Source of the DNA: an uncultured bacterium
GTDB taxonomy: Bacteria; Patescibacteriota; Gracilibacteria; Absconditabacterales; Absconditicoccaceae
DNA length: 61,651 nucleotides
Direction of reading: 5' to 3'
NCBI GenBank assembly: GCA_903953935.1
Contig: CAJBLF010000046.1
Span: 1 to 61,651, forward strand
Under the pieces are notes generated by a model, which ran no database searches, was not told where the DNA came from, and saw nothing but the letters and a program-made list of their open reading frames with translations. Below are positions 20,436 to 33,000 of the stretch, in pieces. The translations under genes and the position numbers were made by a program. Within the stretch, counting starts at the first letter, position 1, and every line of letters begins with the position of its first letter.

Positions 20436-22644
20436 AACATACATATTTTTATGCATTGTCTTTATTGGAATTTCTTCCTCTGTTTTTGCTGTAGATTTTT
20501 CTGAAGCATTTACTCAAGCCAATCAACAATCAAACTCAATAGATTCTCTTTTTAAATGAAAATCTACTGTTAGTAATCTTTATTCTAAAGCATTGAAAAT
20601 CGTTAAGGATAAAGAGATAACATCTACAAATGTAGCTTTTGATAAACTCAAAACCTATTTTGGTGTGTGTACTACACTTCAGAATAAGGATTTCATACAT
20701 ATTCTCTATAATGCAAATTATTCATTCAGAAATACTTTTGCGCTTATTCTTCCTTCATCAACTAAAATTCCTATACAATCTGATATTACTAAGAGTTATC
20801 AAAAATTTTTTACTTGCAAAAATATCCAAAATCCTACGAATACCGATGTTAGCAATCTCAATGCTGAAATAAATCGTGTCTACTATAATATTTATACCAA
20901 CGCATATACGGTATCTACACTCAATAATAGTAATTTTTGATCCGATCTTTTTTGGAACGGAACTTTGGATGATAGTGATTTTGATCTTTTATATGATATT
21001 AATCAGGTAGGAAAAATATTGTTTGAAAGTTTTAAAGATAGTCCTCAGCTTTTATTTTATAGATTGCCTACATTACAACAATCTTCTTCTCAAAATGGAG
21101 ATAATTGAGCATCTTTGTTTCAGCAAGGATCTTATCAGTTGGGTGGAGGAGGTTCATCTTCTATTGGAACTAATTGATTGGTTGGTTGAACTATTCCTTC
21201 TATGTCTCCTGGATGATTATCATCCACAACTACTACCACTACGACAACAACAACGACCACAACAAATACTTCTTCTACCAACACTAAACTACTTCCTTCT
21301 GCAGGAAATTCTTCCGTTCTTGGAGATAAAGAAGTACAGAATCTTATTTCAAAAAACAATCCTAGTGCTTCTTCTATTACCCCTATTGCTGGCCTGCTTT
21401 TTTGAAATCAATGTCTTGTTGATGATACTCCAGGACCTGTGGTTGAAGAAGAAATAGATCCACCTATGACTCCTGAAGCATATATGTCTGGTATCAACGA
21501 CTTTATTGCTGATGCAAATATTGAAGATGTTGTCAATACCACACTCTTACATGAATTTTATGTTAATAATCCTTTGCCATCATGATGAAGTACTTCTACT
21601 TCATGATATGGTGAAAGTATAGCAAATACATATGCTGAACAAGCATTTTGAGAACCTGCTTTAGGTACTTGTGAGTATAGTTGCAAAAATCTTCCTCTTG
21701 ATAAACAAGCCGTATGCCAATTTTCTTGTGCAAAAGCTTGTATTCAAACGTGTACCGATACCCATACTACCGATAAAAATTCTTGTTCTTCTGCTTATAA
21801 TTCTGCTGTTACTGCATGTGATAGTGTTTCTTTCGTTAAAAAACCAGCTTGCCTTGTAGCTGCAGTTGCACAAAGAGCGGCATGTGCATCTCAGGCGACT
21901 ACAGATAATCTTCTTTGTGTCTCTGATTGTACCTGTTTTTTGATAGCTTGACCCAATGGTGTAGGTTGGCAGAAAATGGAAGATATGTTTCGTATTAAAT
22001 TCTGTAAAGTTCCTGTACAATCCAAGTCAGTAAGTCCTGGGAAAACTGTCTATAGTATTCAGGGAATTTTTCAAGAAATAGCTGATGTCTTAGCATGACT
22101 TAAGGATAGTGGAGAAATGGTCAAATATTCAAAAACTAAAGAGTTTCTCGATGGCAACATAAAAATTAAATTTGCAGATAATTTTGCTTTTAAGATTATC
22201 ATATGATTTAAACCTGTGTTTCCTAAAGTTTCCACTACTACTAAAATTCAGCAACAGACACAAGCAAATGTTGATCTCAGTGTCGCTGTCCTCGATATGA
22301 ATGTTAGTGCGCCATTGGCTGATGATTATAATAAATATATCGTTGTTGCTAGTCCTATTCTCACTCAAGCAGGTAAAGAACCTATAATTACTTTTGCAGA
22401 TTTGAATACTAGTATAGCAAAACTTCAGGCAGCATCTGAAAAGGCTAAAGAAGCTAAAATAAGTACCGAATCTATCGATGGGGCTATCACAAATTATGCT
22501 CAAAACAACAAAATTTTGTTTGTCCAAAACATACTTGAATTTCTCAAAGATAATCAATCATTTTTAAATAATCTTAGTGATGCATTGATTGATATGAGAA
22601 AAATGAGTCTTGAGCTCAAGACCAGAATTGAAAATAGTAAATAA
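20419..22644 (+). CDS. Large exported Cys-rich protein with poly-Thr tract
   Basis: A 741-aa protein with a signal peptide (IFLCIVFIGISSSVFA). About residues 265-290 are Gly/Ser-rich with a run of 13 Thr encoded by mixed ACN codons, likely a flexible and possibly glycosylated stalk. A Cys-rich block follows at about residues 410-530 (CEYSCKNLPLDKQAVC, FSCAKACIQTC, CVSDCTC), then an alpha-helical C-terminal part. The organisation suggests a surface or pilus-associated protein. The family is unknown to me. It is the last plus-strand gene; the convergent pilin gene ends 44 nt away. Confidence 0.75.
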
Positions 22645-22688
22645 TTGGTATATATATTGTTGAAATCTTTCTCTAATGATCACATTAT

Positions 22689-23162
22689 TTATGATAGAAA
22701 TGCGCTGGTGAGTAATTTCATAATCGCGTAAGAGAATGCTATTACTAGAACACCTATGATAGCGTTTGTTATTGCTGTTTTTCCTTTTGCCATATTTCAT
22801 GATTCGAAGATGCTACTTGCATAGAGATATCCTGCATAAATTATCATTACGACTCCTATAAATATTCCGATTTGAGAAAGAAATCTTACTAAGTAGACGA
22901 CATAATCTAGTAATGTATCTCGTGTCATGATACCTGATGCTATTTGGTCTCCCACACTTCCGGATAGAGCTGCTGCCTTTTCATTATATGCTTTCCATAC
23001 ATTACCTCCCGTTTGTCCAACAGCATCTACTGCTGTCGTTACCTTTCCACCACTAGTTGCTTCTGGAATTATTTCAAAATCATTGGTTGTTTGCTGTGCA
23101 AAAGAGTAGATTGGCATCATAAACAATCATATCACGACACTATTCAGAATGATTTTTTTCAT
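22689..23162 (-). CDS. VirB2/TrbC-like pilin
   Basis: A 157-aa protein with a signal peptide (KKIILNSVVIGLFMMP, processed near FAQQ) and two membrane helices: about residues 92-113 (YLVRFLSQIGIFIGVVMIIY) and 130-150 (AIIGVLVIAFSYAIMKLL). Between them lies a short basic cytoplasmic turn (GNMAKGKTAI). That two-helix hairpin with a small basic loop is the layout of VirB2/TrbC type IV secretion pilins and their many CPR relatives. UGA encodes the Gly in VIGLF and SGNMA. It is the last gene of the unit led by the giant protein. A second pilin-like gene lies at 49,419-50,003. The pilin class is inferred from topology. Confidence 0.72.
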
Positions 23163-23196
23163 GGGGGTAGATATATAATAAATAAAATACAAAATA

Positions 23197-24060
23197 TTAT
23201 ATACTGCAGGTTTTGGATGCAGGTGCTTGCTGGACTATTGTTTCAAACATATCCATTACTTTAGTAATCAAGTTTCGTAATGCCATCAATTTTTCCTGTA
23301 CAAAATATTTTTTGGTGTAAGCTTTTGTTCCTTCATCGAAGAGCTGATTTGATTTTTGCACCATGAGTATCTTTGTATATCCTATTTCTCTATTTACTCT
23401 ATCTCTGACCATACCTTCACAGGTATTGATAATGCTATTTGATATTAATCCCTTATTGGTATTTGCTACTCCCCCATAAATATCTCTCATTAATCTACAG
23501 ACCGTATCATACTTATCTTTTAGTGATACGGTGCCTGTGCCTTTGTTGTAATTGTTGATAACAACATTTATATCCTCATATTCATGTACTGTTCGATATC
23601 CTGTGAATAAACTTTCAATTGTGCTTGCTTGTTCACCTGTTGCGCTTTTGGCTATTTCTGTGATTTTAGTTCTTCGTTCAAGTCCTGTGGGATCATTTAA
23701 GGCGTATGCTAATCATGTTATACCATCCAATCTTCTTATGGCTACATCTATAAGATGATCGAATAATGATTCGCTTGCAGGAAAATATTTCTGAGGAAGT
23801 TTATCTGCCTCTTCTTTTGGGCAATTTAGTAGATCCGAATTTTTACAGCAATATGCTTTAAGATTGGTAAGTGCTTGCTTAAATCCTGAAACCGAAAGTA
23901 CTTCTTTATATGGTGTTTGACTAAATCCATACGTAACACCATCAATAGCATTACTACCGGATACTATATTACAATCATTGATCTTTGATCCTTCAGCATT
24001 GATAAATGTTCCGCATATACTCCCTAGAACTAGTATTATAGCTCCTATTGTTTTTTTCAT
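23197..24060 (-). CDS. Exported Cys-containing protein, unknown
   Basis: A 287-aa protein with a signal peptide (KKTIGAIILVLGSICGTF, cleavage near INAEG). It has several Cys (NDCNIV, AYCCKNSDLLNC, DTVCRLM, NTCEGM and one near the C-terminus) and is otherwise helical. I recognise no domain. It sits 27 nt after the giant-protein gene and 34 nt before the pilin, so the three are probably one transcript and its product probably works with them at the cell surface. Confidence 0.75.
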
Positions 24061-24087
24061 GTGTGTTATGTTGCAAATAAATGTTTT

Positions 24088-27000
24088 TTATTTTGCTTTA
24101 ATGTCTAACAATAATGTCGTGATGGTAGCGTTTGATTGATCTTTTACGATATATTTTGGTTTTTTACTGATTGCATCGAAAAGATATTCTCCCATTAATG
24201 AGCTTGCATACATTCCAGGAATATATATTGCTCATGCCGTATTTGTATACAGGACACAATCATTGTTTGCGTTTTTGATGCAATATCCACCACTAAAATC
24301 ACCAAAATTTCCTTCTGTCAGTTGTATCTGTTGGTATTCCTGATTATTTTCTCCCATTTGTATAGTAAGACTTTGTATTGGTAATATTATCTGAAAGACT
24401 TTCATGTTTTTTGTTATATCTATCAGTTCGATTACTGGAATATGTGTACTAAAGCTTACATGTATACCTATTGTATTGATATATCATTGGCTTATCTTTA
24501 TTTCACCAGTTTTTGGATCAATAGTAGCGATTTCATTGCCTTGTGTATCATAGAGTCCAATATCATTTCCCATCGTGAATATTCATCCTGTGATTATAGT
24601 CTGTTTTGGTGTGAGATCAAATCAGCTATACATATTTTGATTGGTTCCTTCAATGTTCTTTCGTATTCCATTTCTCATTCTTTGGAATATTACTGTTCAT
24701 TCGTCTAAATCGTGACTAATTTTTGCAATAATATCTGCTGTTTTTTCTCCGCTTTGTTTCACATCAATCACCTCAATATCTGGTATTTGTATGTTTACGG
24801 TAATCACCTCTTTGGTGATATTGTTGTTTTGATCTATTGCTATGAACTCATAACGTTCTTGTGTTCCTCATGTAAAGAATAGTCATCATATATCAATTGT
24901 ACCTGTCTGTGAGGTGTTGTCTTTTTCAGCAATGATTTGGCCATCTTTCAAAACAACCATCTTGGCAACAACAACATTGTCTGTCCATACTGATTTGAGT
25001 GTGTAACTTGTGTTGATAAATCATTCATGCATGAGTCCCGTACTTATTGCTTCATTCGTGCTATTTCTCCAAAGTACTACATCACCTATAGGTGCTGTGC
25101 TATCTCAAAGATTTTGCATACCCGCTACGGTTTGATTGGATCGAGGAGATGTTTTTGTATATAGTGCCAGTGTTTTCTGTTGGTTGATAGTAAGCTCTTC
25201 GGAAGTATTGGTAAGCGTTGCTATGCTTGCATATAATCGTTTTCTTGGAAGATTTTTGAATGTTACATTTATTTGTGATTGTTCTGGATTATAATATTCA
25301 ATCTCTAATATGCTATTGTCTAATTGGCTGATGATACGCTTTTTTACCATATTTTCGTCTACTGTAATCATGGCTCATGTGTAATCGGTGTCTTGAGGAA
25401 GTACTATGATATATTTTGGTTTTTCTCATCCTCAAAAAATATTTCGAAAACTACTTGGCGTATCTTTGTCGTCTATCTTGTTACTCACTTTAATAATATA
25501 TCCATCTGCAGATTCACCTAAATTCTTACTGTTTGTCCATGAAAGTTGAAGTGTGTCAAATGTTTGTCCATCAGTTTTAAAGTTTTTTGGTTCCTTATTT
25601 TTGTCTACAACCTTGATTGTTATATCATTGATGGTCATGTATCCATAAGCATCTGAATCTTCTCTTACCTGATCTAACGATGTGATATATCGTTGTTTGG
25701 GATTTATCCGTGTCGATGGATGTTCCATTTCATAACTATAAAATTTGTTATAATGGGTCACCATTGAATTACTTCCTTCTGAAAGATATTCTGTCTGTTG
25801 TTTTGCATATTTTATATAGATAGCATTTGAATCGTACATCAAGATGTCAGAAAGTTTATCATTGTTGAGATCTGTACGAGTAGTATAGGTTTCTTGTACT
25901 TTTTGTATTTGTTCGCTAGAGCTTATGGTGTTTATCATGTTTTTTGAATTTCCGCTATATGATTCTACAAAGACTCCTTGTACATACGATGAAATGTCTG
26001 TACTGTAATTTGTTTCTGTACTTGAACAATTGGTACATGTTCATTGTGTTTGAGCGATTAGTGGTTGGTCTGTATATGCGAGTAACGCAGTATCTATTTT
26101 GCTTTTGGTTTTTTCTAGATAACTCTTAGATTGTTTGTATGTTGTTTCAGACATATTGAGTTTTTCGGGACCGTCATTGTTTACTGCATCTAGATATCAT
26201 TGCACCATTCTTTTGTTGAGATCCAAATATGTTTTTGTTGGGTCTTCTTGTGATTGTAATATGTTTTTAGTAGGTGCATCAATTGTCATTAGCGGTGTTT
26301 TGAGACTTACTGATGTTGTTGTATCATTTACCAGTACTATCGTATTATTTTGTAGGTTTTTGATAAATGTATCATAATCTTGAATCTGTTTTCCCATCTC
26401 CTTATTTTCTTTGATTTTCTTCTCGATAATGCTTTGTGCTGCTTTTTCTACTGCCTGTATTTGATCAGTAGCAGGAAGAATGATGGATTTGTTTTCTACC
26501 GTTGCTAAAATAGTCTTCACCCTATCATTCATCTTTTTGTCTGTCATTGAACTGTTTTTAAATTGCATGAGTCATTGTCTTAACTCGTTATATGCATCAT
26601 CGTACGCCATCATACCTGTCTCGTTTTCAACTTTGTGATATCCATTGAAGTTGATGTTAATGTTTTGGTCGAGTTCTTCTATTTTGTTTAATCAGCTCAT
26701 TATTGCATTGTTGTTTGCATTTTCTGTAATTCGATTTATTCCTGATTGTATAGGTGTTTCTATTTGTTTTGAAACAAAATCATTTGCAAGTCCTGCTATG
26801 CTATTGAAGACATCATATACCCCATCAAAATTGAATTTGAGTGTTGTATATGCATCAATTTTATAATCAAATCATTGAAGTGGAGGATCTTTGAATTTGG
26901 TGGTCAGATTGAAATAATCAAAGATAGGAACATTCCATGTCCTTTGTGTTATCTGTTCTATTTTTCCTTTGACGCCTTTTTCTCCTACTAGTCAAATACC

Positions 27001-30000
27001 TCATTTGACGATACAAAATATCTTTCCGATAAAATCGGCTACCTTGAGTATCGCACTTATTTCTGGCATTATTTTAGGAATCTTTGGTGCTGGTGGCAAT
27101 ACTGGTAGATCCATTTTGATGCTCGGAATGAAAGATGGTGGTTCCGGCAAAGTCGGTGGTTCAGGAATTACAGGAATAGTAGGTAAGGACATGTTTTTGT
27201 TGAAGAAACTCAAATCCATGTTTATATCCAATTCTACTTCTGGCGGTTCGGGGAGGTTTGGTAGTTGTGGTAATGGTATTTTTGTTGGTATAAAATTTAT
27301 TTTTGGTAGTACAATATTCATACCTAATTCTATATGAGAGATATCCATATAAATATTAGGAATTTTGAATGCTGGTATTGGGAATATCGGCAATTTTGGA
27401 CAAAGGAATGAAAGACTACATGAAAATGATCCATAATTATCATTACTACATTTACTACATCTTTCTGATCGATTTACTGAAAAATCTATGATAGCTTGTC
27501 GTGTTTTTATAGCTCCTACTATGAGAACTATTGCATCTACATATTGCGAGAATCTTGTAGCATTTACATTTAAGAAGTTGTTTATTCCTCCTACAAAATT
27601 TGAGAGCAATGCAGAAAGCTCTGTCAGATATCTGTCGGTAAGATGTGTCCGTTGGTACAACTGTCCCGGAAATTGTTTGTATTTTTCAAGTATCTTAATG
27701 TTCTGTTTTACTGAACCTATGAGGCCCGCAGTATTTTCTCTAAAGGTCAAAAAATTATTTAATGAGCCCGCAGCACCTGAACATTTTTCCATCTGATCCA
27801 CAATTCCATTGATCGTATCAAGTCTTGTTTGATCTGTAGCCGAAAATGATTTTCCTTGTGCTATTTTTTTACTTGATAGATATGTCTGTATTGTTTTCCA
27901 GCGTGGTAATTTAGCTATCTTTTTAGCAGTATTTGCAGAATTGATACCGATATTTTTTATATCCGCACCCATTTCTTGTCGTGTAGTATCTCCTGATAGA
28001 GCAAGTATACTATTCATGTTTGCTATCTCACTATCTATTCGTTTTGTTAAGCTTTCTTTTTCTGATGTCGATAATCATGTTTCCGTACCATTCAATGCTA
28101 TTTTTTCTGCTTCTAGTTTCTCCTTGATATCGGCTGCTTCATCTTTGTCTGTAGTCCCACACATTGCAAGTATTTCATTGATGACACTTGTCCGATCTTC
28201 TAATATCTTTCCATTTTTTTCTATCCATAAGGTCAGATAACTTGTATATTTGTTGATATCGTCACTAGTAAGTGATGGAATTTTTATGTTAAGATCTTTT
28301 GTGTCTATATTTACGAGTGGCACTTCTTTAAACATCTCCTGAACTGCTTCAAATGGATTGTTTCCTATCTTGTTTGATAGGCTACTTATGTTTTTTTTGG
28401 AAAGTTTTTCTGTTCGTTTAATGTCTTTTCATGTGTTGCTTTGGATATATCATGCTTGTTTATCAGCTGCATTTATTGCTTTATATGTTTCTTCAAGATT
28501 GCCTATCTTGTCGAATCATTGGAATACACTTGTTACATCTGGAAGGTCTATTTGGATTGTCATCTTGGTCAAATTGTTTTGAATATATGATATCTGTCTT
28601 GTCATCCAATCTTGTACTATACATTTTACCAATCCTTTTGTTTTGGCTCCAACCTTTTTGAGGGTAACGCTGTCTCATTTTTTGAGGGTATATCCGTCGT
28701 AATTGTTTTCTGCAGTATCTGTTGTTGATTCTATTATTGGCTCCTGATCTATTGAAATGAGTCATCCAAAATTTCCTTGTGGTATAGCTGCAGAGTAAGG
28801 AGGATTGTTTGCTGAAGATCCTGCTGCGACTATTTGAAATGGTGAATTTGCTGTACTTACTATTGTGTTTGTCTGTGTAGTATCATCAAAAGCAATGGTG
28901 TTGCTTATTTTTGGTGGGTTGTTGCACGTACCTTGACCGCCTGCTGCGACTATACTCGGTTGTATGACTTCTGTACTTGGTTGATTGCCTCCTGCATTGC
29001 TATCTTTCGGGCAGTTCGTTATCGGTGGTACGGCAAAGACTACACAATTACCTCCCAAATCCCTAAATGGTTTTGGTAATATGACTGATGTGGCGTAGGT
29101 CCCAAAACACATTGCTATTCCTACTCCTAGCGTAAGTGTTGGTGCAACATATAATCTAAATACTGATGGATATATTCCCATTTGTGGTCCTCATAAAAAG
29201 AAATTATCTGATGATGATTTTGCTGGAAACCCAAAAAATCCAGGTGCTGGAATGTAGGTGACTGGTGATGGTGGAGGAATTGGTCATCGGTTACCTGGAA
29301 TATTTAATAATGGCATACCCTTTCCTATTGTTGTATTGAGTGTCCTAAATATTGAATATAATGGATTTGGTAGTTTAGGTACACAACCAAAGACATGATA
29401 ATCTCCTGGTGCTAAGAATGCCTGATTGAATGGTACTGGAATTCACTGACATCATCATTTACCTAGTTTAAATCCTTGACAGAGTCATTGGAGTGCAGCG
29501 TCAAGTTTTTTAGATACTTTTGCTGTTGCTCCATCTATAAATGTACTTACATTTTGTGATCATCCACCTTGCGAAAACAATGATGAAAGAATGTTTTGTG
29601 CGCTTCGTGCTTCTAGATTATCCATACCTGGTATGTTGGAAACGCTATCTAGATTATCCGTATTTGCTAATTGATCTACTATTCCGTTTATTGCTGTTTG
29701 TTGTGCTGCTTCTGCTCAGCTATTATAATCATTTATCTCTGTTTGTATATCCTCATATATTTGTTCGTATGTTTTTTTAATTCCTGTCTTTTCATTGAAA
29801 AGTAACCATCTATTTTTTTGACAAGCATCGGTTGTGTTGATTATGATATCAGGATATCCATCTTTCTTCTTGTTTTCTTTGAGTATATCTGTGTCTTGAA
29901 CATCGATTGTTGTGGCTGACTGTTCTTGATATATTGCTACATAAGAAAAACTCAATATTTCTCCCGAAGCAAGTTGTATGTTGTCTATGACGAATTGATT

Positions 30001-33000
30001 TTCTGTAGGCATTCCCCAATTGATGATCAATCATCAAGTATTGTTTGTGGTGAATGTCATAGATGTCTGTCTATTTCCTATATTTCGTGGTCATAGAAGC
30101 TGATCTATATAAGTTAATTTATTGTTATTTTTTTTCGACAGGATAGTCGTTTTTATTACAACCTCATCATCTTGTCTCAATACTCATGAATTGATATCTA
30201 CATATTCTTTGTATACGCTTACCACGTCATTTGTTTCGTTGATAGGAAGATAAGTTATTTCTTCAGCTGGAAGTGATTCATATACTGGTGCAGTGGAGAG
30301 TGGATTGTCCGTATATGCTAATTGTGTTTTTCCTGCTGCTACGTAGGTATCTGTATTTGCTACCATAGTTTTGATATCATTCATTGTCTGTTTTTTAAGT
30401 GCTTTTTTTTGTGATTCAGACATCCCTGCTGTTGTGTCTGGTGCTTCGACATCTGTTTCTTCTGTTACTCCTTCCATTGGTATTTCTGCTCCCTTTCGAT
30501 GTATTAGGCTATCATCTTGAATTTTTCGCTCGCTGTTTATTCTGATACCGAAACGTTTTATAGTCTGATATGTATCTTTTTGTCTGATATATCGGTTTTT
30601 ATCGCAGATTCCTGTGACTAATGATAAATAATTCGGTCCATCATTTGTGCTTCATCCATAAAATATTTTAATATCGTTGAATGCGTCGTTGGTTACGATA
30701 TCCAATTTGCTGTCTTTATCCATATCCTCCACAAACATTTGTTTGATGCTTCACAAATCTTCAGGATTCGGATTGATATCATTTGGTTCTGTATTGATAT
30801 TTAGACAAACGTTTTTTCCATCTACTGGGAATATGCCCTGATCATTCAGGTACACAATACCTTTGTCGTTGTTTGTTATTACGAAAATATCTTGATATCC
30901 ATTTCCGTCTACATCACCTATTTTTATCTCTTTAATCGGTTCCGCGATTATCATCAATTCTTGCATGTTTCTATATGGCTCTGTTCCTCAATAATTTTTT
31001 AATAGTTTGACCATACCGTCTGTATAGACTACTATCATATCTTTGACTCCGTCTTTATTGAAGTCGATAGGAAGTGCTTTGAATATCGTTTTGTTTGGAT
31101 CTGCGTAAATGGTCTGTCATATAGATGCGTCAAAATCTGTATTTGGTATACTTGAATTTTTCTCTCTTCTTTCGAGTAATGGATCTCAAAAATTTATAAG
31201 AAATTGTGATCCGTACGGTAGAGTAGATTCTCCTACTGATTTTCCATTTGCAAAATTTGCAATATTCTTGAAGTTGCTTGTAAATCAGATACCTAATAAA
31301 GCATCTGAGCTATCTTCTATTGATGTATATCATTGTTTGCTGAATGCACTCGAGTTTATATAGATACCTATTCCTTGGCTGTTGGTTGATCATTCGCTAA
31401 ATATAGCAATCTTTCCATAGGTAATAGGGTCTTGTATATCTATATTTGCGTCCTCTGTAATGATACCGTCATTGTTTCGTATCATGAGTTTTCCTATTAT
31501 TTTTCCGTTGAGTGTTATTGTGTATGTACTCATATCTGCCAGCATATCATTATCAGCATCGATAGTGAGTCTTGTGTCTATATTTCAATTGTCGATATTG
31601 AAAACATCTATCCCATTGATTGTTATTTTTGTCTTGGTCGATTCATTACCTGTGACCACACTATCTGTTGGTTCTGGGATATATATTACTGTATTTGTGT
31701 TTTTTTTGAATGTAGCTATATCACCTGTGTTTTTTATTGTCTGTATTTTGAAATCGGATATGGCGCCTAGACGTATCTTGGCTATTTCTGGCATAAGCAC
31801 AACAAATTCTTTGTTTTCTATGATTAATGTAGATGCTTTGTTATCTATGCTTTGAATTTCTCCATGTTGATCTATGATATATGCTATTTGTTTAATCTTG
31901 CTAGGATCTACTATTTGTGTTGTGGTTGCTAGAAGTTTCTCGGATTTTTGTGTCAAATTGTTTATTACCTTATTGTTTTCAGAAAAATATCATCGTTGAT
32001 TTCCTCGGTCAGTTCAGAAGAGGTTGAGATACATGATATTGAGTTTATCTTTTGGGATGATACTATCTTGGATTATGAATCTTTCATATCATGGCATTTG
32101 ATCAGTTAGTGCTCTATCTTTTATATAAGCAAAAACATATCCTTCACCACCTTTGCCAGTAGCAGCTATTGTATAAGCATATTCTTTTCCTGTGTAGATA
32201 AATTCATCGATATTGCTTTTGGCTGAACCGATTACTCATATCTTGATTGTTGTTCCACTAGTTACTTTATTGTTCCAACTATCTACCACATGAACTGTTC
32301 ATTTGCTTCCTGTGATTTCCGTAAAGTCCATTTTCGTGTTTTCAAGTTTCATTAGTACTGACTTAGCTTTTCATGGATTCACAAGCACTGGAATAACGAT
32401 AGGGTCGATCCCTGGTATGTTTATTGTTATTGTGTCATTTCCTGCTTTGAAGCTTGGATAGAGTGTGATGCTTAATTTTCAACTGGTAATCACAAAATCA
32501 TTTGCTTGACTAAAGCTTATCTGTTTTTGTGTGGTATTTATCATTTTCTCTTTTATAATTCATGGGATGAGCAATCCTTGTTTGCTTGTTATGTTGGCTG
32601 CCGTCTCCAATGCTTTCCCATTTTTATCTTTTACCGTGATTACCAAACTAGGTATATTTTCTGGTTTGATTTGCAGAAGATTTCCACTGTCTGTGTACTG
32701 GATATCAGACTCTTCCTTTGGTAGATTATATGTTATTTTTGGTGATATTTTTTGGATTATATTGTTCTGATATACCACAATATTGTTTTGTAATACGGTA
32801 ATTATGCCCTTGGCTACGGTTATAGCTTTTTGTGCTACTGTAGCGTCACCTGTAACCTCTCCTCATAATCTTTTTTGCGATAAGTCTGGCTTTACTGTTA
32901 TAGATATATTTCTATTGTCTTTGCTGCCACTTGGTCCTTGATATATAAATGATGAAGTAGAAAAGTTGTCGAATCCAATACTTGAATTTCGACTAGCCCC

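Noticed and set aside
28493-28765. Minus-strand reading frame rich in Arg/Asn
   Set aside because: It is out of frame with the giant gene, which is open here in the correct frame.
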